Shown here: positions 47,269 to 59,153 of the stretch, piece after piece
Layout of the letters: each line of letters opens with the position of its first letter
Position numbering within the stretch: the stretch's first letter is position 1
Origin: Strigamia acuminata
Taxonomy: Eukaryota; Arthropoda; Chilopoda; Geophilomorpha; Linotaeniidae
DNA length: 64,000 nt
Assembly (NCBI GenBank): GCA_949358305.1
Contig: OX442323.1
Location: 1,674,001-1,738,000 of the forward strand
Reading direction: 5' to 3'
Notes under the pieces: generated by a model
Seen by the model: only the letters and a program-made list of their open reading frames with translations
What the model was told of the DNA's origin: nothing
Database searches by the model: none
Position numbers and translations under genes: made by a program

Positions 47269-49464
47269 GCAAATTTTCTGCAGAATTCTGCAGATTTTTT
47301 TTACCTGGGTTTCTCCGTAAAAACCAATCGAAACATGCTGTAAGGGAGGCTTGACTGCAACGTTCGAACAATATACAAGCATTTGCTCCTCATTTTTTTA
47401 TCTGTGTGTGCATTATGAAACCTTTTATCAACACTGGATGGGGCAACTTCAACAACATTAAGTAAGCGAAAGGAAGAAGCCGTTTTTGGGCTGAAAAATG
47501 GGAAAAATTAGTGAAAATGCCGTTTTTACATTTTTGGTCTGAAAAACGCCTTTTTTGGGCTGACAAATGTCGTTTTTGGCCGGAATAATGCCGTTTTAGG
47601 GCAACCAACAACTCGATGTTGTGCGAAGTTGCAATTTTATAGAAAATAATAGTGGGAGACCAACAACAACAAATGCAACCCAAAGAGCAAGGAGTAGATG
47701 TGCTACAAAACAACCTTAACTTAACTTACCAACATAACTTATATACAATATGCCGTAATAGCGTACACACAGAGTCAAAATAACACAAAAAATATCAAAT
47801 TTCATAGTGCAGTCAGCACAGGTTCCCACTAATGAAATTTTAAAACTGTTATTGCCGACAAGATATGTGGATTGTCGACAAGAGGTCGTTTAGTCGAATT
47901 TACTTTGTCGACCAGTTCGCTTTGTCGACAGCTAAATTCGACAAAGCGTACCTTTGAATTATGGTATTCAAATTTTCTGCTTTTTAATTTATTTAGTTAC
48001 CGATTTCTTTCTTTTTCTGCGTTGTTTACTTTATTCCTTCACATATAACGTTTTTATTCTAGGTCATTAATGTTGGCATTAAGATAGACCTGCACAATCT
48101 TCTTATAGTTGTGTTATCGTTTGAGTCATTTCGATGGCCATTTGGTTTTTACTGGGTCTGGTGTTGTAGCTAACACTAAAATGATTGTTGTGTGCAATCA
48201 GTTTGCTTATACAGAATCGACAAAACGACCGCTGACTACTTGTAAGTGAGCAAATACCGAATTGTCCTATTACTCCGTATTATTTTTCAAAATCATGTGT
48301 TAGTTGTTTGTGCGCAGCAGGCAGTGTCAGTTTGATTTTGGCATCAAGATGTCCAGCACAGACTATATTACCAGTACTGAGAAAATGGGGGCAATGCCAA
48401 ACTATAATTTCTTTGCTAAAAACAAAGTCAAGCCCACTCGCTAAGCTTTCAGTCCGAGTCATATTTATTGTTTTAGCAAATTTTTTTAGGTTAAGAGAAG
48501 GACTGTGTGTGTCTCGCTTAGAATGAATGTTTCAAGATGTGCAATGTAATAGGAATTCACAAGCATGTGAATTGCTGCATTGTGTTTGATGTCCTACATG
48601 TGATTTTTTAAAGGATAATTTCGTTTTATTTATACCCAAACACTCAAAATGAGATATCAAAAACAATTTGAAATTGAACGAAATGTTTGAAATCTTAATG
48701 TGTACCATCAACATACACCGTACGTCCCCCGTCCCCTCCTGATGGAGTATGCTAGAATAGTTTTTTTTTTTGGGTCTTACAGCTTTTACGATAACACAAA
48801 CGAATTATTCGAGTTGACCACTTAGATCGAGCTTGATCGTCTCCGTTGTAGTTTTAATGTGAGTCCCAAAATCGCAAAAACAATCCTTTGATTGCAATTT
48901 CGCATATTTTTTATTTTGTGCCTACCAGTAGTCTCCTCTGTTAGTCAAACTCTTTATTGTTATTTATGTTTTTTTTTTTTCATTAGCCTTTCTAGGGACA
49001 AGGCTCAATACTTACCAATCACATAAGTTATGTGTAGTTATAGCTTTGATACTTATTCCTTCCTATTGGTAATTAAGCCATTTAACAGCTGTGGTTACGT
49101 AACTACTTCTGTGTACACAATTTATTCCCTGGCTGAGTCATTGATGAAAGTCTAATCTTGGTGCCATATGGTGTGTTTGTTTCTTATTTTTTTGTGGAAA
49201 ATTCCTTTTATTCTTTGTTGGTGTTAATGTTCTTCTAAATTTAATTTTTTTAAGATCATATCACTATCATTGCAGATTTGGTGCTGTATCAGCTAGGTTT
49301 ATTTGTTTTGTGTGATAACTGATAAATGGCGATATGATCTATTGAGATTTAATTGTCTTTAAATGGCAGTTACATAACAAGATATACCGTATGTGTAGGT
49401 AATGCTGATTGCTGATCGGAATTGTAGTAGCGGATTGGGTTAGTTGTTTTCAATACGTACAAAT

Positions 49465-50191
49465 ATGAATGTTTCAAAGTCAAGAAAGATAAGTGGTTTG
49501 CGAGATGATTCCATCAATGACTTAATAACTTCGGATGAATTAGATTTGACCTATCAAAATGATGCAAATTTTCGAAAGGTAAGGTTCTTTGCTATTTTTC
49601 GTAATTGGTAATTGCTTTCTTCGCGTGTTTTTAAATTTGTTTGTGGAATAATTAAATAAGAAAACAGTTTCAACCAAGTGGTGTATACAGAACACATTTT
49701 TCTACAAATGCTTGGAGTGAAGTGCTGGATTGAACCAATTTTGATAAAATTTGTCTACAATTTGTCAAAATTGTTAATTGAACTTTTTATTTATTTATTT
49801 ATTTATTTAATTTTTTACATTATCTTAGAAGAATTTCACAATAAAAAAAAATTGAAGATTATGTAGAGGTTTCACCTTATACCTCTGTTATTTTCATCAT
49901 TAATTGAGATAATAAAAATATAATAAAATTATGATATAACAATGAATTAAGTTTCTTGTCATAGGATATTCATATTTTTTTGTTATGTAAAATAGTGTAT
50001 TTGAGAGCTTGCGTGAAATAATAGTGTTGAGGAAAACACTATTTATTTAAATCTAACTTTACTTAAATACTCTAATTCAATACCATCCATTGTCACAAAA
50101 GCTTCCAACCGTAATTCGCGACTGGTTGCTTCATTTCACTGCCATTTTCAATCATGACTACCGCTCCTATATACACTATTGATGTAATTTT

Positions 50192-50225
<34 letters not shown>

Positions 50226-52349
50226 GTTTGTTTGTTTGTTTGTTACTTTTAGCTTCAAGTTATGGATAAATCACTGGTGGAAAATGCTGTATATAATCAG
50301 AATCATGGAAGTACTAAAAAATCAGGCGACGAAGAACGTGGAAATAATACTCCGGCAATACCGAACAGCTTATCCACATCACCGATCAATGAGGTTCAAG
50401 GATCCACAATTAGTTTGGAAACCATGTATTCTTTGAGGAATGTTAAACACCCAACGACGTAAGTGTTCGTAAAAGCTAGCGAGATAATTAAGGTAATTAA
50501 CTTTTCTTTTCTTTTCTTAATAACAGCAACTGCGAGACAATGATGCACATATTGAAGGGGAACATTGGTACCGGAATTTTAGCCATTCCAGAAGCATTGA
50601 AACATTCTGGTCTAACAGTAAGTGTATAACAGTAAGTGTTGAAAAATATAAATGTACTTTAAATATTTTTAATTTGTAATTAGGTTGGCACAATTGGAAT
50701 CTTACTTATTGGTGTGGTGTGCGTACACTGTATGCACATGCTAGTGAAATGCGCCCATGAATTATACGTCAGGTAATATACAATATATATACTGTATACT
50801 ATACGGAGTACTATTTAAGGTAAAGTGCGTGAAACTTGAGTGAGTTTATTCTTTATTGAATTTTTAATAGAGAGCGTGTTTCGAGTCTCGATTACATGGA
50901 TGTGGCACAAGTTAGTTTTAAAACAGGGCCCAAACCGTTACAAAAATTCCATAAGGTCATTAGGTGAGCAAAATGAGCAAAATTAAAACGAAAATTTTAA
51001 CGAAAAATCACTAATTTTTTTTATTTCTTATTTTTTATTTGTCACTAAATAGAGTATTGACTATAATATTCTTATGCGTTACACAACTTGGATTCTGTTG
51101 CGTCTACATGTTGTTTGTCTCGACTAACTTAAAACGGGCGTTCGATGTCATCACTCATTCCGATTTACCCCACGAAGCGTACATGGCCATGTTTTTACCA
51201 CTATTAATCTTGCTGACGTTTGTACGCACCTTGAAACATTTATCGATCGCTTCGGCGACTGCGAACGTACTTTCCGTCGGCTCTTTTTGCATTCTCTTTT
51301 ACTTAATCGTCAAAGATCTTCCGCCTACTAGCAGTCGGAAGCACTTTGCGACGTGGGGCCAACTGCCGTTGTGGTTTGGCATTGCTGTATACTCGTACGA
51401 AGGAATAAGTCTGGTAGGTTGAACAGAACAGAACTAACATTGTTAGTGCTGTTTGCATTGAGCTTTTTGTTTATTCTTTTCTTTTGTTTGCTAGGTGCTT
51501 CCATTAGAAAATAAGATGAAAACTCCGCAAGATTTTGGCGGCTTGACTGGCGTACTTAACACGGCGATGGTTATTGTCGCATGTATGTACACTGCAGTTG
51601 GTTTTTATGGTTACTTAAGATATGGCGAAGACGTTAAAGGAAGCGTTACTTTAAATCTTCCAACAGATGTGTAAGTGTAATGAATGATAAATGAATCGCA
51701 AGTTGATTGCTAATTTTTGTGAAATTCTTATTTTTTTTTAGCTTAGGATTGAGCGTGCAGTTAGCGTATGCAGTTGCAATATTTTTAACGTACACAGTTC
51801 AGTTTTACGTGCCGATTCAAATAATGTGGCCGATCATTCAGGAAAGATTGCCGGGAAGGATTCAAATTTACAGCAATACATTGGAATATGCATTCCGAGC
51901 ATTCATGGTTATATTAACATGTAGGTTTTAGTCGTTTTCTTTCATCGTTTGGAATTTAGATTACTGTAGTCAGCACCGGGTATCCTGATGCCAAAATCAA
52001 ACTGAAAATTAATTTGGCATCAAGAAATCGGGCGCAGGCGGTTGCAGACAATCAAAATTGTCTATAAACGATAATAACAACGAATTTTTGAATGTTTCTA
52101 AATTTCATTTACTTTGGTGTTGCAGTTACGTTGGCCGCCTCTTTAACCGATTTAGGAGCGCTGATTTCTCTAGTTGGAGCAGTCAGTGGAAGTTATTTGA
52201 CGGTGATTTTACCTCCAGTTTTGGAATTGGTTACATTCTGGGAGCATGGAATTACCAAATGGACAATAGTGAAGGACGTGTTGATATTTACAATGGGTAT
52301 ATTGGGATTTGTAACTGGAACGTACGCCAGTGTGATCAACATCAAATGA
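49465..52349 (+). CDS. Proton-coupled amino acid transporter, SLC36 family
   Basis: Nine coding exons (49465-49578, 50253-50458, 50527-50617, 50684-50772, 50871-50963, 51053-51413, 51495-51670, 51742-51920, 52126-52349) sum to 1533 bases, 510 aa. A polar N-terminus of about 110 residues precedes an amino-acid transporter (Aa_trans) domain. TM1 has NIGTGILAIPEALKHSG, the helix break typical of SLC36/AAAP carriers. Later helices include FGIAVYSYEGISLVLPLENK and YTVQFYVPIQIMWPIIQ. About 11 TM segments are expected. It moves small neutral amino acids with protons across plasma or lysosomal membranes (family knowledge). An in-frame TAG at 49441 precedes the ATG. Intron 8 contains a small foldback repeat (51973-52035). 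Which SLC36 paralogue it is cannot be told. Confidence 0.95.
51973..52035. repeat. Short foldback repeat in SLC36 intron 8
   Basis: GATGCCAAA and TTTGGCATC face each other across about 17 bases, and the flanks extend as an imperfect inverted repeat. The segment TGATGCCAAAATCAAACTGA also occurs inverted at 48328-48350, so this is a dispersed family. Confidence 0.55.
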
Positions 52350-52759
52350 AATGAGCTTTTATTTTTAAATGGCTTCAATAGTTTCTAGTAACTATTAAGT
52401 ATTGTATGTAAATATAAATACTTTACTTTATTTATGTGATTATAATTAACTTGTGGTGATTTGACTTGCAATGATTTCACATTTTAACCATCTCACATTA
52501 CAACCAATCAGCTTTTGGTTCTATTTCTCTACAATCGCTTGTTTGGGAACATCAATCACGGTTTAATTTAAACATGCTTTAATTATTCAAGTACAGATAT
52601 AAATATAAATAATAGTAGTTGGATGGCTTCAGAAAAGGCGATCACTGAATTACTTGCAAAGAAAATTGTATTATTTTTAAATTGTTCGATGCCAAAAGGG
52701 AGGGGGGGGGACGATTGGAAATTGGAAATTTAGTTTTTGATTAGGGCTTCGTCCAATTG
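52350..52759. other. Convergent 3' intergenic gap
   Basis: 410 bp between the stop codons of SLC36 (plus) and the four-pass membrane protein (minus). It should hold both 3' UTRs and is AT-rich. No other feature seen. Confidence 0.5.
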
Positions 52760-55714
52760 CTACACAAGGCGAACTCGAGGAATCGAAACTAAAATAATAT
52801 TTGGAAAACATATTAGAATTTTTGTGTTTCTTATATTCCAGTTGCAGCTTACTTTTTTCGCCTGGTAATTGTCTGTATGTGGTTACGGGGAAGTTTATTT
52901 CAGGCGCTTCTTCATCGTCGGATGGTTCTACTGTTTTAGCGATTGTTTTTCTAATTGGCAATTCATTATTCCCATAGTATCCAGTTGCTCGACGGTTGGC
53001 TAGGTTAGTTTTGCTCGGCGCATTTCTATTTTCAATCGGTTTGTTTGAGCGATCATTTAAGTTGCTTTTTGTGTATATTCCAACTACTAACAAGTAAGAT
53101 GAGAAAAGTTTTATAAAATGTGCTTAATGATTGAGTTAAGGCTAACCTTTTGGAGGTGGTAAGCTGGTAATGTTGGAATTAGATGATCTAGTAGAAGAAA
53201 TTGAGTTCTGTTTTTTTTTTTTTATAAAAAAAAAAGAAAAAACATAAATAGACATTTAGCGCACACGACTTTTTCCTGATGCTTTTTCCATATGGGTAGA
53301 TCACATCGATTTTGTGTTGATGTTCACTACTTCTAACAGATGATCAGCATTATAAGTCATAGATTGATTAAATAATTGATTGAGATCGTGCTTGTCCAGA
53401 GATTTAGGCCATACAAGCCACGATCTATGGAACTAGTTTGTTGAGCACCCAACTTTGCATTCACACCTAGAACTGGAAAAACCACAGAACGCCCAGTTTA
53501 AGGTCGGTTCTTTGGTGTTCTAATGGATGGCAAACGTGTGAGGCCACTCCCATCCTCACCTGCTCATAGAGTAGTTGCAATAACACACAGGAGGAGTTAA
53601 AAAAAACAACAGAAGGTTTGGCCGAAGCAATTGGGGACTCAATTTGGACCATTTGATGGGGCCTTCCGGCCATGCAACAAATTTTCGTCACTGTCCGTAA
53701 ATGACCTTTTTCCTTGTTTTGCTATTAGCAAAATATTGCAGATATTGCGGGGCTCTTATTGACGAGGCAGGCATGGGAGTAGTGCCCCTTCAGTACGTAT
53801 AAAGCCATAGAAGTAGTGAATGTGTTAACGATGCACTTAAAAGATGTATTTCCCAAATGAATTTTTCATTTGGATGGAAGTGATAATTACTTCTCTGTTA
53901 GCTGTGTGAGTCGGTTTGTATCCTCTTGCTGCATATCCGTTTTGCGATGGCGGTTGAAATGACCAATTGCTTTTGTCTGCATTTTCAGCGTACGCTGTAT
54001 TCTCATATCCTGTCGAGTTGTCATCTTCACTGTCATACTCTTTTAAATCCTGTTACAATTTAAATTTCTATTAATTTCAAATATGTCGAGAAATAATTGA
54101 AACGTACGTAGCTCGAATCTAACTCCTTTCCAAATGGATTGTCATACTTTTCTTTAAATAATTTGTAGCAGTTTTGCAGTTTTATCAGGAAAACCACCTT
54201 AAAAGAAATTTGAGTGTATAATTCATGTACACTTTAGAAGCTGTATGCCTGAAATGCTTACGTTAATAATCCAATAGATTCCAATTTTTGAGCAGTACAT
54301 AGGTACGAAAATCAAACTACCTCCAAAAGCTGCTATCTCCCAATAATGTGTAATGTTCTGTTATGAAGGAACAAGATGAGATACAGGCGTTGAAACTTAA
54401 TGAAGACCTATACAATACATACCTCTATAAAACTGAAGTCTACATTTAGAAATAGAAAAATTGTGTAATAAATTGTGGTGACTACATCAGTGACACAAAT
54501 TATGGCAGTCAAACAAATGTACGGCAATAAATGTTTATAATTATTCTATAGAAAAGGAGAAATGGAAATTATGAGCAAGTTTAGGTTTAATGTGCAAAGG
54601 TTGTTTTCTTACAGGAATGTTGTGAGCTGCCACAAAAATGTCTAGTATAGCAAATATCCATAATGCATCTAGTCCGGTGTATATTGCAAACCATGCTATG
54701 TATCCTATAGGAAAAATGCAATACTTGCAATTAGTATACAATAATTATTCTACTAGAAACCAAAACTAAGAATTTAGTCACCTTCTTTTGCAGTATATAA
54801 TTCCACATTAGTTCTGACTAATTGAATGAAATGTTGGAAATTGTCAACTGGTGAGTCATTTAAATCATTTGAAGAATTGTTTGGAGTTGAAGAGACAGGT
54901 GTTGCTTCTGTTGAACTCACTGCAACATAATTTCAATAATTCAATAATCAATAGTCATTCTTGATGATGAGATAGCAACTTGACTAACCTGTAGTAGAAG
55001 AGTTGAAGTCATTGTTGGTTGGAATTTGGAATGTGGACTCAGAAATGGCATGAATAGTGATGAGAACAGCTAAACCAAAACAAGCTTCAAACTGCAATGA
55101 TAAAGACAGGGACCGGATTTCATGGATAATCTAAAGACGTTAAACTTGCATTTGTGACTCGTATCGGGTACGATACGTACACTGTACAAACCGGACAGAT
55201 TTGCTGGAGCCAACCTATAACCAGCAATGTTTAACTCCCTCTCCCGGACAACTTTCTGGAACCCGTTCCATGTCCGGACTACACAGAGTACAGTGTATGT
55301 ATTTATTCAGGATTTATTCTAGCAAGTAAATAACATCACAATAGGCCTACACTCATATTATCAATCTGGCCTTGCTCATAGACTGGGGAGTTAATTTTCC
55401 CAGAAAAATAGAGATCAGATACCAGCAGGTGCGTCACAGTTATCTTTACTCAATTTAATTTAATTTAATTTAATTTAATTTAATTTAATTTAATTTAATT
55501 CATCTGAAATGAGTCTATATTTCAATGTTTCATGAAGAAATGGTTTCTTTATTATTATTACTTATGTGAATGAATGGAAAGAAATGTTTCAATGATTTTT
55601 GAGTTGAGAAAATGTTTGACATTGAAGGTTAAATTGAAAAAGCCGAATACTTACTAGTGTGATTCCGGCGACGACGTATAGAAGTGTTCTCTTCTTTCTG
55701 GGTTCAACAACCAT
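52760..55714 (-). CDS. Four-pass membrane protein, family unrecognised, 11 exons
   Basis: Exons 55655-55714, 54989-55091, 54782-54919, 54613-54704, 54423-54545, 54262-54357, 54108-54197, 53891-54049, 53147-53207, 52853-53086 and 52760-52788 join in phase to 1185 bases, 394 aa. Hydrophobic segments: TM1 at about 11-36, then a Ser/Thr/Asn-rich loop with N-glycosylation sequons, TM2 (YIAWFAIYTGLDALWIFAIL), TM3 (LLPYICLTAIICVTDVVTT) and TM4 (FGGSLIFVPMYCSKIGIYWI). A cytosolic tail of about 170 residues is polar, with acidic patches and Tyr-containing motifs. The exon containing the ATG starts at 55766 with an open upstream frame, so the N-terminus may be longer. The topology recalls arthropod four-pass junction proteins, but I cannot assign a family. 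Confidence 0.78.
55174..55302. mobile_element. Short inverted-repeat element in intron 1 of the four-pass gene
   Basis: The left end (ATACGTACACTGTAC...CCGGACA) and the reverse complement of the right end (ATACATACACTGTAC...CCGGACA) correspond, separated by about 70 bp without coding capacity. Likely a MITE. Superfamily not clear. Confidence 0.4.
55446..55500. repeat. (TTTAA)n microsatellite in intron 1 of the four-pass gene
   Basis: About ten uninterrupted copies of the pentamer AATTT. Such perfect arrays are usually length-polymorphic. Confidence 0.92.
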
Positions 55715-56015
55715 GCCTGGAAACAATGGGTTCCGAATAAAGGTACACTCGCATTTAATCTCGTAACTGAAACACAAAACCAGCTATGTTTGATCAGGTG
55801 ATAAAAATTCCTCCCTTTTTTATGCTTTCAACCTTTGTTCTGCTACGTCTGTGATAACAGTTTATCTTGCAAGTGCCATCGGAATTAAATATTTGAAATT
55901 ATCCACGTGTAATTCAACTTCAATCAATGTTGTTTATATATTGAAGAAAAAAAATTGAAAACAAAATGTTTTATTACAAGTAAATGGAAAGAGAAAAAAA
56001 GAAAAAAAAGTGAAT

Positions 56016-56324
56016 GCCGTATTTCTTCGAATTAAAGTCGTGGTCGTGGCTTATAATTGGAAACACACTTCTAATCGAGAGCGACGCAGCCCCACAGCAC
56101 AAAGGTGGCAATTTTGTCTACATATTGTTCAAAATTGGCACTCTTTTTATTATCAATTTATATTTTATTGTACTTAGGCTGTAAAATAGAATAAAAGAGA
56201 AATTGATAAGAAAGAGAGTGCCCATTTTGAACAACATGTAGACAAATTGTCACAATGGTGAAATTCTTTGAATAATAGTCGCAGCTTGTTATCGAGGGCG
56301 ACTTTAATTCGAAGAACTACGGTA
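56016..56324. mobile_element. Palindromic MITE with long inverted arms
   Basis: The ends CCGTATTTCTTCGAATTAAA and (reverse complement) CCGTAGTTCTTCGAATTAAA match, and inner parts of the arms around TTTTGTCTACATATTGTTCA and its partner also pair, giving arms of roughly 130-150 bp around a short loop. No coding sequence. It lies upstream of the four-pass gene. Confidence 0.65.
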
Positions 56325-57451
56325 ATTTCTATTATGACATTTTATTACCCCATAAGCCAACAATTGCAGCAATGTTTCTTGTTTCAGTTACTGAAAAAAA
56401 AATGTTTATTTAGCACGAGGTTCATTGTAAATTCTCAAAACAACGCACAGGAAATGAAAATAAATTTTCTTTAGGTGTCGCCATAAGTTTTACATTTTGA
56501 ATTCAATGTGCAAAATACTGACTGACAAACGACACCGAACAATCAATCAATTAATCTATCAATTTACCATCAGATTGAATGGAGCACCAAATCCACCGAT
56601 GTAACCACGTTACTTCCTTTAAAAGAAAATTTAAAAAAAGCTAAATAAAGGTAAAAATTTCGTCAATTTCGTCTCTACCTTTGAGTTGTGACGGGTCACA
56701 AACAGCAGAGCATTACAATTTCTACACGTCATACACAAAAAGTCCAAGAAAGAATGTTGAATTCAAGCCAATATACGTTGGTTTTAAGAGATGCGCCTTT
56801 TGCTTTCAAGTTGTGGCGACCGTGACTAAGCGTCTATCTTTACAAGTTTTGAAGATTGATGACCTGGTCGAGCGCCTGCTAGTGAAGTGGACATTTTTCT
56901 GCAGAAAATCGCTAGGTACAGGTCACAAGTGCCAAGCGTAACCCTTTTCTTTTTAACGCGAGTCGAATGGAACCAGAGAATTTAGGCCTATCCGTATTCG
57001 AACTCGAGTTGTGACTATCATTTTTGTTTTATGGGTTGCTGCGTATTTGCGTATTTGCGTCAGTTCGTTGACCGCTGGTGAAGTGGTGTTTCAAATGTAC
57101 TGCAGCTCAAAGATCCACAGAAGTTCGGGAGCCACTGGAACTTGTGATTTTGCTGGCAGCAAATACTAATGATAGTAAAGAATGCAGGTATTCTCCCTCT
57201 CGAAACTAAAGTGTAAAATTGGCTAAGATCTGTCATCGCCATTGTCCTCATCGTCCATATCATCGCTGTTGAACACTGCGGGCCTTGCTGATGGCGTCGA
57301 GGTGTGCCGGGGATGTTCACGATGGAAACGGTGATGACGAGTAATTTTCCATTGATCGCAATGGTGGGGGAAGGAGTGCTTGCAAAGGATCCAGTTATGG
57401 ATGTTGCGACAGATCCAGTTGTTGACGGTCTACAGGATCTTATTGTAGTCG
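56325..57451. other. Intergenic stretch, upstream of the four-pass gene
   Basis: No convincing gene. A 51-codon open frame at 57313-57465 has mixed composition with a repeated GATCCAGTT motif, and its end runs into the palindromic element at 57452. Untranslated first exons of the four-pass gene could lie here. Confidence 0.4.
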
Positions 57452-58238
57452 TATACTCTGTCTGACCTTAAGAGTAAAAAAAAATCCCCCCCCCTTTTCG
57501 AGGCCTTTTCACTGGTGTAGTGATACGGAAAAGTAGAGCAATTACACCAGGTTTTATTAAGCCTAATAATCCTAAAATAAAGTAAATAAACAATGGTATT
57601 TTTGTATATTGGTATAATATTTTGTATTTTGGTATGGTATTTTGGTACAGTATTTTGGTACTGTATTTTGGTACGGTATTTTGTTACAGTATTTTGGTAC
57701 GGTATTTTGTTACAGTATTTTGGTACGGTATTTTGGTATTTTGGTATGGTATTTTGGTACCAATGGTGCCAAGGCCTAATAATCCTAAAATAAAGTAAAT
57801 AAACAACGGTATTTTGGTATTTTTGTACCAGTGGTACCAAATATATTTTGGTACCAGTGGTACCAAATATATTTTGGTACCATTGGTACCACAATACCTT
57901 ACCAAAATACTGTTGTTTATTTACTTTATTTTAAGATTATTAGGCCTTGGTACCATTGGTACTAATGGTAGCAAAACATATTTGGTTTCAATGGTACCAA
58001 AATACCATACCAAAATACCAAAATACCGTACCAAAATACTGTCCCAAAATACCATACCAAAATACAAAATACCATACCAAAATACAAAAATACCATTGTT
58101 TATTTACTTTATTTTAGGATTATTATAAACCTGATGTTTTATTAAAACCTGGTGTATTGCTCTACTTTTCCATATCACTACACCAGTGAAAAGGCCTCGA
58201 AAAGGGGGGGGTTTACTCTTAAGGTCAGACAGAGTATA
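57452..58238. mobile_element. Large nested-palindrome element of GGTACC-type repeats
   Basis: The termini TATACTCTGTCTGACCTTAA and the matching reverse complement at 58238 form terminal inverted repeats extending about 150 bp per side, through a C-run, GAGGCCTTTTCACTGGTG and a segment AATCCTAAAATAAAGTAAAT. TA flanks fit a Tc1/mariner-type target duplication. The middle is filled with units such as GGTATTTTGGTAC and TGGTACCAATGGTACC in both orientations. The AATCCTAAAATAAAG segment occurs four times, twice in each direction. No coding capacity: apparent frames are repeats of Tyr/Trp/Gly/Thr codons. Confidence 0.75.
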
Positions 58239-58609
58239 GTTGTTCCTGTGCTTGACTTGGTGAATCTGACGTGTGCCTGCGGATTGTCATTGTGATCTCG
58301 TGATGAGGAACACGCAGAAAGGTTTCCCAAACCAAAGAAAAGGTGCTCGTAAAATTACTAAATTTGTAGTTGCAGGCTATTTGTAAAAATACGTTGAAAT
58401 TATTGATAGTTGCATGAGAAAACTGTATGAATACATAGAAAGATTCTTATTACATGCTGCATCTTAAACAATTTTTTTGGGAAAGTGTTGTTGTGTTCAG
58501 GTTTGAACAATATTAATATTTATACAAATATCGATGAGCTAATCTGTATGATTGAGTTGGTTGCTGACGAATAAATCAGTTTTCTTTTCTGGTTTGAGAC
58601 TGTATGTAT
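58239..58609. other. Short unannotated gap before Gypsy copy B
   Basis: 371 bp with no recognised feature. The last bases before the LTR read TGTATGTAT. Confidence 0.5.
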
Positions 58610-59153
58610 TGTTACGTGTGGGTTGGGGTGATCCACACACATAACAAATGCTAATTAATTTAGCAAAGACCTTGAAATCCTTTAGGTGAAATGATTGAGA
58701 GAACTGATTTATCATTTAAATAAATCTCTTTTATTCTATGGGACTTATTACAAACTTAACAAAATCAAATGATAAACATAATCCTTTATTTTACATAAAC
58801 ATAAAGCAAGAAAGCAAGAATGATAATCAAATTATATCTCTATGAATTTGGAAAGGCGGGGTGGGACCAAGCGCTGTGTGCGCTGGTCCACAGAAGCCTT
58901 TACTTACCATGTTAACTGTTTGAGGCTCAGAACATTTCTGCTCTCTCAAACCCACTTAGCTCACCAGGTAAACTCTGGGTCCACCCCCGCTCTACTTGAT
59001 TGATTAGTCCAGTTGCCCTGTGCATAATTAACACAGTGACAACTGGTGAGCGGATTTGGAAACTCCAGTGTGCCTAGTGAGAGCTTTCAGAATTAATTCT
59101 CTAAACAGAGCGTTTAGGCCCGCTGTCGTACAGCGAGGTCTGCGCTCGTAACA
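58610..59153 (-). repeat. 3' LTR of Gypsy copy B
   Basis: 544 bp, sense orientation minus, TGTTACG...CGTAACA. Same length as, and by eye identical to, the LTR at 279-822 on the other strand. It is preceded in sense by the polypurine tract AAAGGGGGGGG at 59155-59165. The 5' LTR is beyond 64000. Confidence 0.93.

Larger units (their letters stand above)
44970..49443. other. Long non-coding stretch, likely first intron of the SLC36 gene
   Basis: It holds repeats, not genes: a Tigger/pogo-like MITE (46667-46875), a 37-bp tandem repeat (47157-47268), a degenerate GCCGTTTTTGG repeat (about 47478-47605), a GTCGAC-rich inverted repeat (about 47864-47955) and a 23-bp motif at 48328-48350 shared with an SLC36 intron. 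The 113-codon open stretch 45056-45397 has no early ATG and no known motif. Confidence 0.5.

Noticed and set aside
57313-57465. 51-codon plus-strand frame running into the palindromic element
   Set aside because: Composition is mixed and a GATCCAGTT motif repeats, but it is short, preceded closely by a stop and lacks splice or domain support. It could be a fragment of an old repeat.
57430-58128. Frames of 66-154 codons over 57430-58128 on both strands
   Set aside because: They translate short tandem units (repeated Tyr/Trp/Gly/Thr/Val) of the palindromic element. Similar strings occur in several frames, so they are repeat artefacts.
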